DNA of 37,392 bases from Methylobacterium indicum. GTDB taxonomy: Bacteria > Pseudomonadota > Alphaproteobacteria > Rhizobiales > Beijerinckiaceae. A model generated the notes under the pieces. That model was given only the letters and a program-made list of their open reading frames with translations. It was not told the DNA's origin and made no database searches. Each line of letters opens with the position of its first letter. The stretch's first letter is position 1. The position numbers and the translations under genes are program-made. The stretch spans positions 1 through 37,392 of the forward strand of contig NZ_JTHF01000083.1 of assembly GCF_001043895.1 (NCBI RefSeq). Reading direction: 5' to 3'. Shown in pieces: positions 28,174 to 36,971 of the stretch.

Positions 28174-30138
28174 CTAACCGTGCTTTTTTCTTCCCTCTTG
28201 CCTGCCATGTCTAATATAATGCACCAGTGGATCCATGCCAGAAGCTTTAACATCTTCATAAGTTGCAATGTACCAGTCTGGATCGAAACGAGAAAGATCG
28301 TTCTGAATCAAAATATCAGCTATAGCTTCTATTTTTTCCATCGATTTTTTTGCGTCAATCATAATTCTTTTAAAGTCCGCAATGTCTATTGCAGGTTCAT
28401 CAATTCTTATAGATTCTTCTATTTGAACAGTCTCAGCCTTTTCTTTATTATCATTGCCGCTGTGACTACCCCTTATCCGGTATTTGCTCAAAGTTTGAAA
28501 ATCCATCGTAGTCGCGCCCGAAATTATACCTTGAAATTTTGTCTCTAATTCCCAATATGATTCGCACTGCGTCGGTTCTATTTCCAAATCAAGGTTTTGA
28601 GCGGTCGCAATGACAAATTCGATAATATTTGAATTCGGGATATCTGCGCTGAATCCCATCTTTTCTATACTGAATATAGTATCGAGCAGTCCGCGGAAAA
28701 ATACATATCCGACAGGAATTTCCCCCTTTATAGAGAATTCTTTATCAATAAACTTATAATCCGCTTGATTTATCATTAAGTTTTTTGGAATATAATCAAA
28801 ATATTGACCACCGACCATAGACCGACTAGAATTCTCGTAGGAGCCCTCATTTCTCTGAATATCATCAGCGAGGGCATACCACCACCTTCTGACCCATTCA
28901 TTAAAAAAATCGGTACTCCAGCCATTTTCCTTTATCGTGTTAGTCAATTTTTGCTGCCATAAACAACCTTCAAAAAATACATCTTCAGACTCATTAAACA
29001 AAATATCTGTCTCGCCGATCTGTAGCTGATTGCGATCGAGTTTTACCGTCTTTGTCTTTGCTATCATGCCATCTTCGATAACTGACAGCATTTTTCTATA
29101 AGGTGGCAACCTATGTTGCCCGAAATATTGCGCAAGGATGTTCTCCTCCACGTTCTGGTCGGACGCTACGATCAGGTAAGAGTTGGCAAAAACATTAAGC
29201 AGGCGATTTCTCACAATGGGGTACCAAGCCTTTTTTACGTCAAAAATTTGTTCTGCGTGGTCGTCAGAGCTTTCATATAACAAAAATTCAATCAATGATT
29301 TAAATTTGTCGAATCTCTCTATATGTTCAATTTTCTCCGACATGATGGCTAAAGGCAATTTATAATCCGGGAAGGGATAATACCAGTTCTGAAATTTGAA
29401 GCCTGCGGATTTTATTTTCTCAAACAGCTCGATTCTGCCAAATGTCACTATGCTATTACCATTATAGCGATCTTCGATTCCAAAAAACTTTTGCCCGAAA
29501 TGATCTTCAGGGTGTCCAGCGAAATATTTCAGTCCGAGCTGATTTTCAATCGCGATTATGAGGTTGGCATCGCTTTTCATAAATTTTCTTATGTGTGAAA
29601 GAACTGCGTCTACTGGATCATGGCCATGTTCGGTACTAAAATATAATCTCGAATATTCTAATACACCGACGAGAATAATTGTGTCAAAATTATTGTAAAA
29701 TTCTATATTTTGTATATTGTCGGCTATTACCGTAACATTGCTTAGGTCACGACACCTTTCTCTTGCTATGCGCGCCCGTCTCTCGCTGCCTTCAATAGCC
29801 CAAACTTCGCAACCCTTTTCCCCAAGGAATCTGGTCAATGCGCCACAACCAGCGCCTATTTCCAGGACTTTTTTTCCTATCGTATGCTCAATGCCCTTCA
29901 GCAAATTTGATCTTCTATAGCTCAAATGGTACAAACTTGGCCAGTTGTTTATTTTAGAAGCCAATTCTTGAGAATGAACAGATATATCATGCGTATCTTT
30001 CACGTTTTTATAAATTTCTTCTTCTATGCTATCCCCATCGGAGTATGAAAAATCTGAGGCAATCTCCTTTCTAGTCCAAACACGATTTTCGATATTGAAA
30101 TAATATCCATATTCCTTAAGATCTATATACTCAACCAT
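28174..30138 (-). CDS. SAM-dependent methyltransferase with C-terminal glycan-type module
   Basis: A 654-residue protein encoded by distinctly AT-rich DNA. Residues ~85-260 form a class I methyltransferase: motif I VLEIGAGCGALTRFLG (91-106), acidic residue E116 in WAIEGSERRA, motif IV region FDTIILVGVLEYS (151-163) and the AIENQLGLKYFAGHPEDHFG block (196-215) with NWYYPFPDYKLP (251-262), known from methyltransferases near surface-glycan genes. Residues ~265-615 have no recognised domain. The last 37 residues (618-654) are a single copy of the module seen four times in the glycosyltransferase at 32272-36240. A strong GGAGG lies 8 bases before the ATG. Likely target: a sugar of a surface polysaccharide. 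Codon use unlike its neighbours points to horizontal transfer. Confidence 0.85.
   Translation of the reverse strand: MVEYIDLKEYGYYFNIENRVWTRKEIASDFSYSDGDSIEEEIYKNVKDTHDISVHSQELASKINNWPSLYHLSYRRSNLLKGIEHTIGKKVLEIGAGCGALTRFLGEKGCEVWAIEGSERRARIARERCRDLSNVTVIADNIQNIEFYNNFDTIILVGVLEYSRLYFSTEHGHDPVDAVLSHIRKFMKSDANLIIAIENQLGLKYFAGHPEDHFGQKFFGIEDRYNGNSIVTFGRIELFEKIKSAGFKFQNWYYPFPDYKLPLAIMSEKIEHIERFDKFKSLIEFLLYESSDDHAEQIFDVKKAWYPIVRNRLLNVFANSYLIVASDQNVEENILAQYFGQHRLPPYRKMLSVIEDGMIAKTKTVKLDRNQLQIGETDILFNESEDVFFEGCLWQQKLTNTIKENGWSTDFFNEWVRRWWYALADDIQRNEGSYENSSRSMVGGQYFDYIPKNLMINQADYKFIDKEFSIKGEIPVGYVFFRGLLDTIFSIEKMGFSADIPNSNIIEFVIATAQNLDLEIEPTQCESYWELETKFQGIISGATTMDFQTLSKYRIRGSHSGNDNKEKAETVQIEESIRIDEPAIDIADFKRIMIDAKKSMEKIEAIADILIQNDLSRFDPDWYIATYEDVKASGMDPLVHYIRHGRQEGRKKHG
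28177..28287 (-). repeat. Shared F-D...HY...G..EGR module, methyltransferase copy
   Basis: Residues 618-654 of the methyltransferase read FDPDWYIATYEDVKASGMDP, then LVHYIRHGRQEGRKKHG, ending at the stop codon. The spacing F-D-x(2)-W-Y, E/P-D-V, D-P-x-x-H-Y-x-x-x-G-x-x-E-G-R is the same as in the repeats at 35197-35739. Confidence 0.85.
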
Positions 30139-30848
30139 GCCTAAAACCTCCTTCCAAAATTTAGGACTATATTCACAGCGATTGCTGATATACTAGGTAT
30201 ATGGCACCGGGCCTTTCATAACGAGGCCATGAGCCTTGACGCTCTGCACGTTATCCGTTCAATTCAGTCGCGACAATATCACAATGTCGGCCAAAGAAAT
30301 TATTTTGACTCGACTTAAAGATAATCATTCAACAATTTGTATAGCTGAGATAAAAAAAATATAACTTAATATGAATTCAATGTCTAGATAGTAAAATACG
30401 CCGCTTATGAGGCGTTAAAAAATGATCATTTCTCGTTGATACTCCTGAATAATTTTATTTACAATTGGCTTATATAAAAAATCAATCCGATAACGTAAGG
30501 CATTGCACTATGTTTGATACCGCTAACAAATACGCTCGAATCGTGTCCTGGGAATTTGTAGCAAAGGTGCGTATCTTGGGCCAGTTTCCAAGTTTGACAG
30601 GCAGAGGCGTTTGACGCTGACCAGAATGGCGTCACTGGATTTTAACGACCGGAACGGATCAGGCAGTTTGCTCGCCTTAAATGCTCCCGAAGGTAAGGCG
30701 TAGCCTCATCAGATTGCCCCCCCCACCGAGGCTCGACTGTGGAGGCGGCGACGTGCCGGGTGAGAGGTGCTGATGGACGGGATCGGTCGTTGATGCGCAC
30801 GGCAGACGTCCGATCCCAACCCGTCACCGTCGATGGCTACCCCCGCGA

Positions 30849-30895
30849 GAGATCCCGCCTGCTACAGCGCTGTGAGGGCGCGCAGGCGGGATCTC
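30849..30895. repeat. 14-bp inverted repeat with T-run
   Basis: GAGATCCCGCCTGC (30849-30862) pairs perfectly with GCAGGCGGGATCTC (30882-30895), loop 19 bases; with one mismatch the stem reaches 17 bp. TTTT follows shortly after on the + strand, so it could act as a terminator at the edge of an IS. Confidence 0.6.
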
Positions 30896-31020
30896 CCGCT
30901 TTTGCTCAGCGTAATTACTCAGGGGGTGTCGAGCCGGCTCGGCTCAGTTGCGGGGCGGATGTCGGGGTGCCCCCTTGCCGGATGGAGGTTTGGCTGATTC
31001 CCTGTCGAGACGAGCCTGGG

Positions 31021-31056
31021 ATTGGGATTGCCCCGGATCGGTGGGGCAATCCCAAT
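31021..31056. repeat. 14-bp perfect inverted repeat next to the IS701 remnant
   Basis: ATTGGGATTGCCCC (31021-31034) pairs with GGGGCAATCCCAAT (31043-31056) around an 8-base loop. It sits exactly where the transposase match begins, so it may mark the junction where the N-terminal part was lost. Confidence 0.65.
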
Positions 31057-31061
31057 AGTGG

Positions 31062-32138
31062 GTGCCGCTCGGCGGGGCTGATCGCCTCGTCGGTGGTGTG
31101 GATGCGATCCTGGTCGTCGACGACACCGCGTTGCCGAAGAAGGGCAATCGCTCAGTTGGGGTGGCACCACAATACGCCACGACGCTGGACAAGACCACCA
31201 ACTACCGGACGTTGGTGTCGCTGACACTGGCGCGCGGCGAGGTGCCGGCAGCGGTCCGCCTGGCGCTGTTTCTGCCCGAGACCTGGACGAGCGACCCGCA
31301 CCGGATGACCCGGGCCCGTGTCCCCGAGGACCGGCGGGAGGCCCGTACCAAGCTGGAGATCGCCTTCGCGCAGATCGACCGGCTTCGGGAGGGGGCGTGC
31401 GCTTTGGCTGCGTGCTGGCCAATGCGGGTTATAGGTCGCCCCGGTCCGGCAGGCCCTGAGCGCACGTGGCCTGACCGGGGCTGTCGGGATCTTGGGGCGC
31501 AGCAAGATCTATCCGGCCGACGTGATGATGATCTTCCCCGTGGCGGACCGCGGACGACCGCGCAAGCGTCACGTGCCGGATCAGGTCTCGGTCGCAGCCG
31601 AAACGATCCTGGGCGACATGATCGGCCGGGTGGTGACCGAGTGGCATGGCACCAGGGGTCGGCTGCGGGGCCGTTTCTGCGCGCTGCGCGTCCGGATGGC
31701 CGATGGTCCGACCCAGCGGATCGGCACGAACGGCGACCAGCACCTGCCGGGAGACGGGGTCTGGCTGGTGCGCGAGGAGTGTGGCTCGGGCGACCGCAAA
31801 TTCTATCTCACCGATCTCCCCGCCGACGCGACCTCAAGCGACTGGCCGCAATGATCAAGGCGCGCTGGATCTGCGAGCAGACGCACCGGCAGATGACGGA
31901 GGAACCTGGCCTCGACCCCGTCGAGGGACGCTCCCGGACCGGGCTGCATCGCCACGCGCTGATGACGATGATGGCCTACGCCGTCCTCCAATCCCGGCGC
32001 CCCGCCGCGACGGGACGGAAAAAAAGAATCGCCTGCCCACCGCCCCGGCCCTCGATGCCAGCCATCCTCGACCATCTGAGCCGGCCATCGCCGCAGCGAC
32101 GCCCGCAGTGTGATGCCGCCCTCGTTAAAACCACCTGA
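31062..32138 (+). pseudogene. IS701-family transposase remnant, multiply frameshifted
   Basis: Recognisable IS701 transposase sequence starts with GGVDAILVVDDTALPKKGN and RSVGVAPQYATTLDK (the first catalytic Asp region), continues with LVSLTLARGEVPAAVRLALF and LPETWTSDPHRMTRARVPED, and ends with KARWICEQTHRQMTEEPGLD and TGLHRHALMTMMAYAVLQSR. Three frame changes are needed, near 31393, 31440 and 31830: the middle part, GVRFGCVLANAGYRS and then SKIYPADVMMIFPV with later FYLTDLPADA, lies in other frames. The N-terminal ~90 residues are absent. It is a dead element lying between the two foreign glycan genes, on the opposite strand. Confidence 0.8.
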
Positions 32139-32217
32139 AGAGCAACCTGCTAAAGTAGTGCTAGTGACCCTTATGGTTGGATGTAGATAGCGTCAAATCT
32201 GAAACTTAAATCGAATG

Positions 32218-32253
32218 AAAATGAGCGGTCGGCGTTTGCCGACCGCTCATTTT
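32218..32253. terminator. Rho-independent terminator after the glycosyltransferase gene
   Basis: A perfect 16-bp stem AAAATGAGCGGTCGGC / GCCGACCGCTCATTTT with loop GTTT (32218-32233 and 32238-32253) starts 18 bases beyond the stop codon of the leftward gene. The flanking A and T runs would let it work on both strands. Confidence 0.9.
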
Positions 32254-32271
32254 ATAAATAATCTGAAATGA

Positions 32272-35200
32272 TCATATAATCAGTGATTTCGAATAACCCT
32301 CTCGCCGGTATTGCTGGGAAATCGAAAACTTTTTAACATAATCTTCGATTTCCGATACATTTATACCCTTTGATAGAGCATATTTTCTTAGCTCGATTAA
32401 CATGGACGTTGGCACCTCAATGTCACTACTTCCAAGGTCAATTCCAAAATATACACCGAACATCATTCCTTCTTCGATTCCAACCTCTATTTCTTTCTTC
32501 TTATCAATGGCGTGCGAATGATAAACAACAGCATCGTGCGCGTAATATTTTTCAAATCCAAGCTTTAGCATTTCCCAACACCATACCTGATCTTCTCCCC
32601 AGTCGATTTCTGGATATGGGAGCTTCTCCCATACGGATCGTCTCATGGCTGAATTGTTATCGGAGTAAAACTGCTTTATGATTCTATCCTCTAAACCTCC
32701 GTGATAGACAAGCGATGGGAGCATCCGGTCCAAGCTATATATATTAGTCAATTCATTAAATTTCTTGAACATATTATTCAAATCTCGTTCGACAAATTTA
32801 TTATGATCAGGATAGGCGACATGTCTCCCGATCACACCAGCTATCCTGTCGCTCCGATCAAATCCCGCCATTAAATTTTTGAGCCAGTCCTGATTCGCAG
32901 GCAGGGCGTCCTGAGTTATGACTGCAACATAGTCACTATCTGTCAAAGATATTGCTAAGTTTCTCGTTCGTCCGTGCTGGAATTGAGATTTGTCGATGCG
33001 ATGAACTCTTACAGACCCATTATGCTTTTCTAATGACTCGGAAGTACCATCGGTTGACCCACTGTCTACAATCACAATTTCGTAACTACTATCATAATTC
33101 TGACTAAGAGCTCTTTCCACGACATCCAAGAGAAGCTGCCCGCCATTGTAAGTCGGTATGACGACCGAAGCGGTATGCTTTCTAGATATAACCGATTTAC
33201 ATACATTTAAGGGGTCTATTGCCTCGCAATTATTGTTCAGCAGTCCTTCTTTAATATAACCGTCGATAAGCTTTGCGCTTTCAACCCAACTAAATCCAGC
33301 GATAAACTCTTTGGCATTCTGACTTTGCGTTTTTCTCTTATCCTCGCTAACGATGAGCTTCTCGATTTCATCAGCAATGCATATCGGATTGGCTTTCGCG
33401 AACCCGACAACATTTGGCGGAAACGCAGCTCTCGAACTTTCAGTGTCGATCTCAACGACAGGAAGGCCACATGCCATCATTTCGAGAGGGACAAGTGAAT
33501 AATTTGTTGTCGAGAAAACGACACCGATATCGCATTGCCGGTACAAATCTCCGAGTTCACGAGGTGCTAATATACCAAGATCATTCACATGGCCGGAAAT
33601 ATTTCGGTCACGAGCTTCCTCTCCGAACAAAATCAATTCGAAATCGAGACCACGATTCCGCAGTTCTCGAAACGCCGTGATACCTAGCGCAGTCGCCCTT
33701 CTGGGCGTGTACGATCTACAATAAAACGCGATCTTCAAGGTTCGGTTCATGATCTTAGGTGCATTGTTTTCGAAGTAAAATTCAGGATCAGAAGCGAGAA
33801 ACCATGGACGAGCCCACATACCGTGTTCGGTTACTTTCTGAAGCAACCAATCACCAGCACACAATGCCATAAAATTCTCAGAGTAGGTTGAAGACGCCGT
33901 CAAGTACATTTCACCCATCGGGTGAAAGAGAGGCTCATAATCTTGTATAAAATAGAATCTGGCTTTAAAATTCTGTGCGCGCTGAGCAGGAAATACTGTC
34001 CAGAGATCCGTGGCGATTATTACGTCCCCAGAGAGTTGACGAACATCCTCTGGAAGGAACCTAACAACGACATGGTCCGAGAATTTGCGGTAGTTTTTTT
34101 GAATGAATGCTTTAGCAGCTGCGGGATTAGCGTGATTGAAGCAATTTTGTATCCATATGGTTTGTCTGTGGCCAATCATCTCCAGCTGTTCGATAATCCT
34201 GAATATGGTCATATGACCACCAGCTCCCCGACCAAAATCAGGGACTATCCAGTGAATGTCGATTCTATTTTCGCAAAATAGTTTGTTGAGAGGCGCAAGC
34301 GGTAAGGCTAAGTTTTTAGCGATTTCAACATTGTCTCTGACCCATTTGTCTGTAACCTTGTCATTGTACACACTTACTTCGTATGTCTTTTTATAAGATA
34401 TTGGAGTTCTATTTGTTAGATAGCAACAGGTAGTTTTAAATCCATTTCCCTGTACGATGAGCGGAAATGCTCGCTCCAACATATGCGCGAGTGTCAAATC
34501 AACCTGATTATCTTCCTTATCAAACTCTGCGACATCAATAGATGCTTCGACCAGATTCTGTATAGCGGCGGTGCGAATCCACATCATAGAGCCAGCGGCA
34601 AACAATTTAACATTGGAATAATCAATATTATTTGTATTTATTCTTTTGAAAAAGCTGTCAAGATATAATTCATTGTTGTCGATCTTGATATATTGCTTAA
34701 TCTCGAAGAAATTATCAGGATACAATAGCCCGACATCGGGGTTTTGCACTAAATGATTCAAGCAGTCAGCAACGATACCTTCGTTGCCAAACATCGAATC
34801 CAGGACCCAATGTCGCCAAGCGGTTCCGAAATTTGTATGCTTGCTCTTTTTTGAATGAAGGTGACAAACAAAATCATAATCGTTAAAGTTTTTATTCAAA
34901 AAAACCACGAAAGGCGCAATATCTCGCCCTCTATTTTCGATCACGTCGACTTTAACTTGGCAATTGTGAAGCCTGTCTGAAAAAACCCGCGCGATAAACT
35001 GAAGATTGATTTCTGAGCAAGTAGTAACATGTAAATCAAAATCAAACGGGATATTGGCGAAAGCATCACAGAAATCCTCAATTAAATCGACGTAAAATAA
35101 ATGAAGGTGGATTGCGATACGCGATTCACGGATCCGATCTTTCGCGCCGGCATTTGGTGATTTATTTGGATCGATGGTAAGCGAATTTGAAGGCCGGCAC

Positions 35201-36240
35201 CTCAAGCCAGCGCTTTTTCCGTGTTTAATGTAATGCAAGAGGCCAGCAGCTGGTCCTTCTGAATGCTGTGGGTACGATGTTTTGTAATACCACGTATCAA
35301 ATTCAGCCGATGGATTACGGTTTTCGTAATATCCGTGTTTGATATAGTGCTCAAGCGGGTCCATGCCCGATCTCATAATATCGGGATAGTGAGAAAAATA
35401 ATAAACATCAGAAAATTCTCCAGCTTCTTTAATAATTTTATATATTTCGTTGATTACTGCGGGATGAAAATCATTGATTTTATTTTCGGTCGCTGTTGCG
35501 AAACTCAATGAACTATATCGACCCTCTGCTTTTCCATAGCGAAGCCAATGCAAAAGAGGATTTTGACCCAGGTCGGCTACATCTTCATTAACTTGTAAAT
35601 ATTTCTTGGAGTCGAAATATATGGACGGATTACGTCCCTCGTATCCGCCGAATTTTAAATAATGCACGACAGGATCAAAATCACTAGCTGCCACATCTGG
35701 ATATTGCTTTAAATACCATATGCTGTCGAATAAACCGCTTTTCATAATTATTTCGCGGTCGCTTCTAGAAATTTCATGATCGTCCTTCGAATCAACAATG
35801 GATTCCGGAAAGACTAGATTCCAATTATTCAAACCAATACTAAGAGCTTCGAACAATCCTTTGTATAACTCATTCGGCAATGACTCAGCAAATTGCCTAG
35901 TATTGATAATCTTTGCAAACAAATCGGGCCAAGATTTGTATCCAAGCAGGATGTCTTTGTGTTCGAAGCTCACTCCCAATATATCTGCAAAATTTGAGAC
36001 TGCTCTCAGATCAGGGTAACCACAAAATCGAGATGTGTCGATCTTGTTTGAAAGCAATAAGGCAAGCAATACCTCTTCTTTAAACTCAGAAGATTCAATT
36101 ACGTCAGCGACTGATATCTCTTGAGATAAGTTTAAAACTGTCTCCGATATCGGTTCTACGTAGTCTCTTCCAAGCAAAACGTGGTCGAAAACAGCTTTTA
36201 CATTTGCCGGGAGATGGTCTACGATTTCGTTGTTCATCAT
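32272..36240 (-). CDS. Multidomain glycosyltransferase (RgpF-like + GT4 + GT2)
   Basis: A 1322-residue protein from AT-rich DNA. Residues 1-150 contain LLGRDYVEPISETV...SVADVIESSEF, resembling the DUF4214 pattern. Residues 168-348 hold about four copies of the F-D-x-x-W/Y-Y...HY...G..E-G-R module. Residues ~373-620 match RgpF-type rhamnan synthesis domains (IAIHLHLFYVDLIEDFCDA; ENRGRDIAPFV; FVCHLHSKKS; AAGSMMWIR). Residues ~660-1000 look like a WsaF-type GT4 rhamnosyltransferase (HWIVPDFGRGAGGHMTIFRI; FIQDYEPLFHPMG; YSLVPLEMMACGLPVVE). Residues ~1023-1250 are GT2 (ASVVIPTYNGG; IVDSGSTDGT; QDAL with D1111; WGEDQVW). AGGA precedes the ATG. Probable role: assembly of a rhamnose-containing surface glycan. 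No membrane segment or signal peptide. Confidence 0.88.
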   Translation of the reverse strand: MMNNEIVDHLPANVKAVFDHVLLGRDYVEPISETVLNLSQEISVADVIESSEFKEEVLLALLLSNKIDTSRFCGYPDLRAVSNFADILGVSFEHKDILLGYKSWPDLFAKIINTRQFAESLPNELYKGLFEALSIGLNNWNLVFPESIVDSKDDHEISRSDREIIMKSGLFDSIWYLKQYPDVAASDFDPVVHYLKFGGYEGRNPSIYFDSKKYLQVNEDVADLGQNPLLHWLRYGKAEGRYSSLSFATATENKINDFHPAVINEIYKIIKEAGEFSDVYYFSHYPDIMRSGMDPLEHYIKHGYYENRNPSAEFDTWYYKTSYPQHSEGPAAGLLHYIKHGKSAGLRCRPSNSLTIDPNKSPNAGAKDRIRESRIAIHLHLFYVDLIEDFCDAFANIPFDFDLHVTTCSEINLQFIARVFSDRLHNCQVKVDVIENRGRDIAPFVVFLNKNFNDYDFVCHLHSKKSKHTNFGTAWRHWVLDSMFGNEGIVADCLNHLVQNPDVGLLYPDNFFEIKQYIKIDNNELYLDSFFKRINTNNIDYSNVKLFAAGSMMWIRTAAIQNLVEASIDVAEFDKEDNQVDLTLAHMLERAFPLIVQGNGFKTTCCYLTNRTPISYKKTYEVSVYNDKVTDKWVRDNVEIAKNLALPLAPLNKLFCENRIDIHWIVPDFGRGAGGHMTIFRIIEQLEMIGHRQTIWIQNCFNHANPAAAKAFIQKNYRKFSDHVVVRFLPEDVRQLSGDVIIATDLWTVFPAQRAQNFKARFYFIQDYEPLFHPMGEMYLTASSTYSENFMALCAGDWLLQKVTEHGMWARPWFLASDPEFYFENNAPKIMNRTLKIAFYCRSYTPRRATALGITAFRELRNRGLDFELILFGEEARDRNISGHVNDLGILAPRELGDLYRQCDIGVVFSTTNYSLVPLEMMACGLPVVEIDTESSRAAFPPNVVGFAKANPICIADEIEKLIVSEDKRKTQSQNAKEFIAGFSWVESAKLIDGYIKEGLLNNNCEAIDPLNVCKSVISRKHTASVVIPTYNGGQLLLDVVERALSQNYDSSYEIVIVDSGSTDGTSESLEKHNGSVRVHRIDKSQFQHGRTRNLAISLTDSDYVAVITQDALPANQDWLKNLMAGFDRSDRIAGVIGRHVAYPDHNKFVERDLNNMFKKFNELTNIYSLDRMLPSLVYHGGLEDRIIKQFYSDNNSAMRRSVWEKLPYPEIDWGEDQVWCWEMLKLGFEKYYAHDAVVYHSHAIDKKKEIEVGIEEGMMFGVYFGIDLGSSDIEVPTSMLIELRKYALSKGINVSEIEDYVKKFSISQQYRREGYSKSLII
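35197..35739 (-). repeat. Four-copy module array in the glycosyltransferase
   Basis: The copies lie at residues 168-205, 207-243, 274-311 and 312-348. The first three keep the W/Y-Y, D-V/I, P-x-x-H-Y/W-x-x-x-G and E-G-R or E-N-R positions; the fourth is worn (YPQHSEG, SAGLR). An unrelated ~30-residue spacer separates copies two and three. Confidence 0.85.
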
Positions 36241-36611
36241 AGTACAAGATCCTACTTAAACCTAAAGAGGCTTGACACCCTGCAATTCCCGAAACGGATC
36301 TTCGATAAAGCCCGCTTTCTCGCGAAATTGATATTCCATAGGGCTTTAGCCGATCATGCCACAGCCCCGCAATCCTCGACGTTCCCTGAGTCGAAATTCA
36401 ACCTTAGATGGAATTTTTGAAATGCTCCCGTGAGTTGCGGCGCCTATTGTCGCTTGATTCACAGCAGAGCGGCAGTGAGATAGAAGACCCTCACGAAGCT
36501 GACGGCTGTCTTTTTGTTGCCGGTGGCGGTAGCGCATCACTCCTTCGGGCGTGTCCACGGGCGTTCCACTATGTTGCGTTGATTGTTGGTCCAGCCTGCG
36601 TCTGTTCGGGA
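36241..36611. other. Upstream region of the glycosyltransferase and unassigned IS debris
   Basis: The first ~100 bases are AT-rich and should contain the leftward promoter of the glycosyltransferase. They also contain a 25-codon leftward frame (36262-36339) that ends 22 bases before the glycosyltransferase ATG. From about 36345 the sequence turns GC-rich and belongs to mobile-element debris that I cannot assign to a family. Confidence 0.4.
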
Positions 36612-36880
36612 TCATGTTGATGCATGACAGAGCTTTCCGAGCATGATGCGGACCGAGGCAAGGCGCGGGAAAACCCGCGCCTTGCGGGTGCCTTCCCCCC
36701 CAATCCTTTGCCAGCCGTCGGCATCGCTCGAGCCAGCCGATCGTCCGCTCGACGATCCGACGCTTGGGCAGGATCTCGAACCCGACCGCCTCCTGATCCG
36801 AACGTTTGACGATCTCCCCCGTCACGGACCGGCACACCCGTTCCAAAGCCTCCCGGAACGCTGGCCCCGGTAACCGCCCT
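36612..36880 (-). pseudogene. IS5-family transposase remnant (C-terminal part, frameshifted)
   Basis: The leftward frame reads GPAFREALERVCRSVTGEIV, then KRSD and GFEILPKRRIVERTIGWLER with CRRLAKDW, the catalytic end of an IS5-family transposase (V-K-R-S-D...L-P-K-R-x-x-V-E-R-T). A run of six C's on the + strand (36695-36700) holds one base too many: with five the frame continues as EGTRKARVFPRLASVRIMLG and KLCHAST before a stop at 36612-36614. Another slip near 36875 would restore GGYRGPAF. The N-terminal part is absent. Confidence 0.75.
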
Positions 36881-36971
36881 CCGCAGACGGCGTCAGCAGG
36901 AACGGGCAAAGGCTAGTGCACTGACGCATTCAGAAGATTCACATGAGGGCTGAGCCATGCGAGTCTGAGGC

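Larger units (their letters stand above)
30139..31061. other. AT-rich upstream region passing into GC-rich IS debris
   Basis: From 30139 to about 30600 the DNA is AT-rich like the methyltransferase gene and should hold its promoter; no clear -35/-10 pair stands out. A small stem (30398-30402 with 30411-30415) lies in it, and a 35-codon frame (30510-30617) shows no known homology. From about 30620 the composition becomes GC-rich, marking insertion-sequence debris up to the IS701 remnant, including two strong inverted repeats listed separately. Confidence 0.5.

Noticed and set aside
30510..30617. A 35-codon rightward frame in the AT-rich gap.
   Set aside because: No ribosome site and no recognisable family; it crosses the composition boundary into IS debris.
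27555..36880. The N-terminal IS5 half at the left and the C-terminal IS5 half at the right, both on the - strand, could be one element opened when a circular island inserted.
   Set aside because: The order and orientation would fit, but the two halves seem to belong to different IS5 subgroups: the left piece resembles transposases whose C-terminus has the R-R-G-I-D-S-S-E pattern, while the right piece has V-K-R-S-D and L-P-K-R. Two independent elements are more likely.
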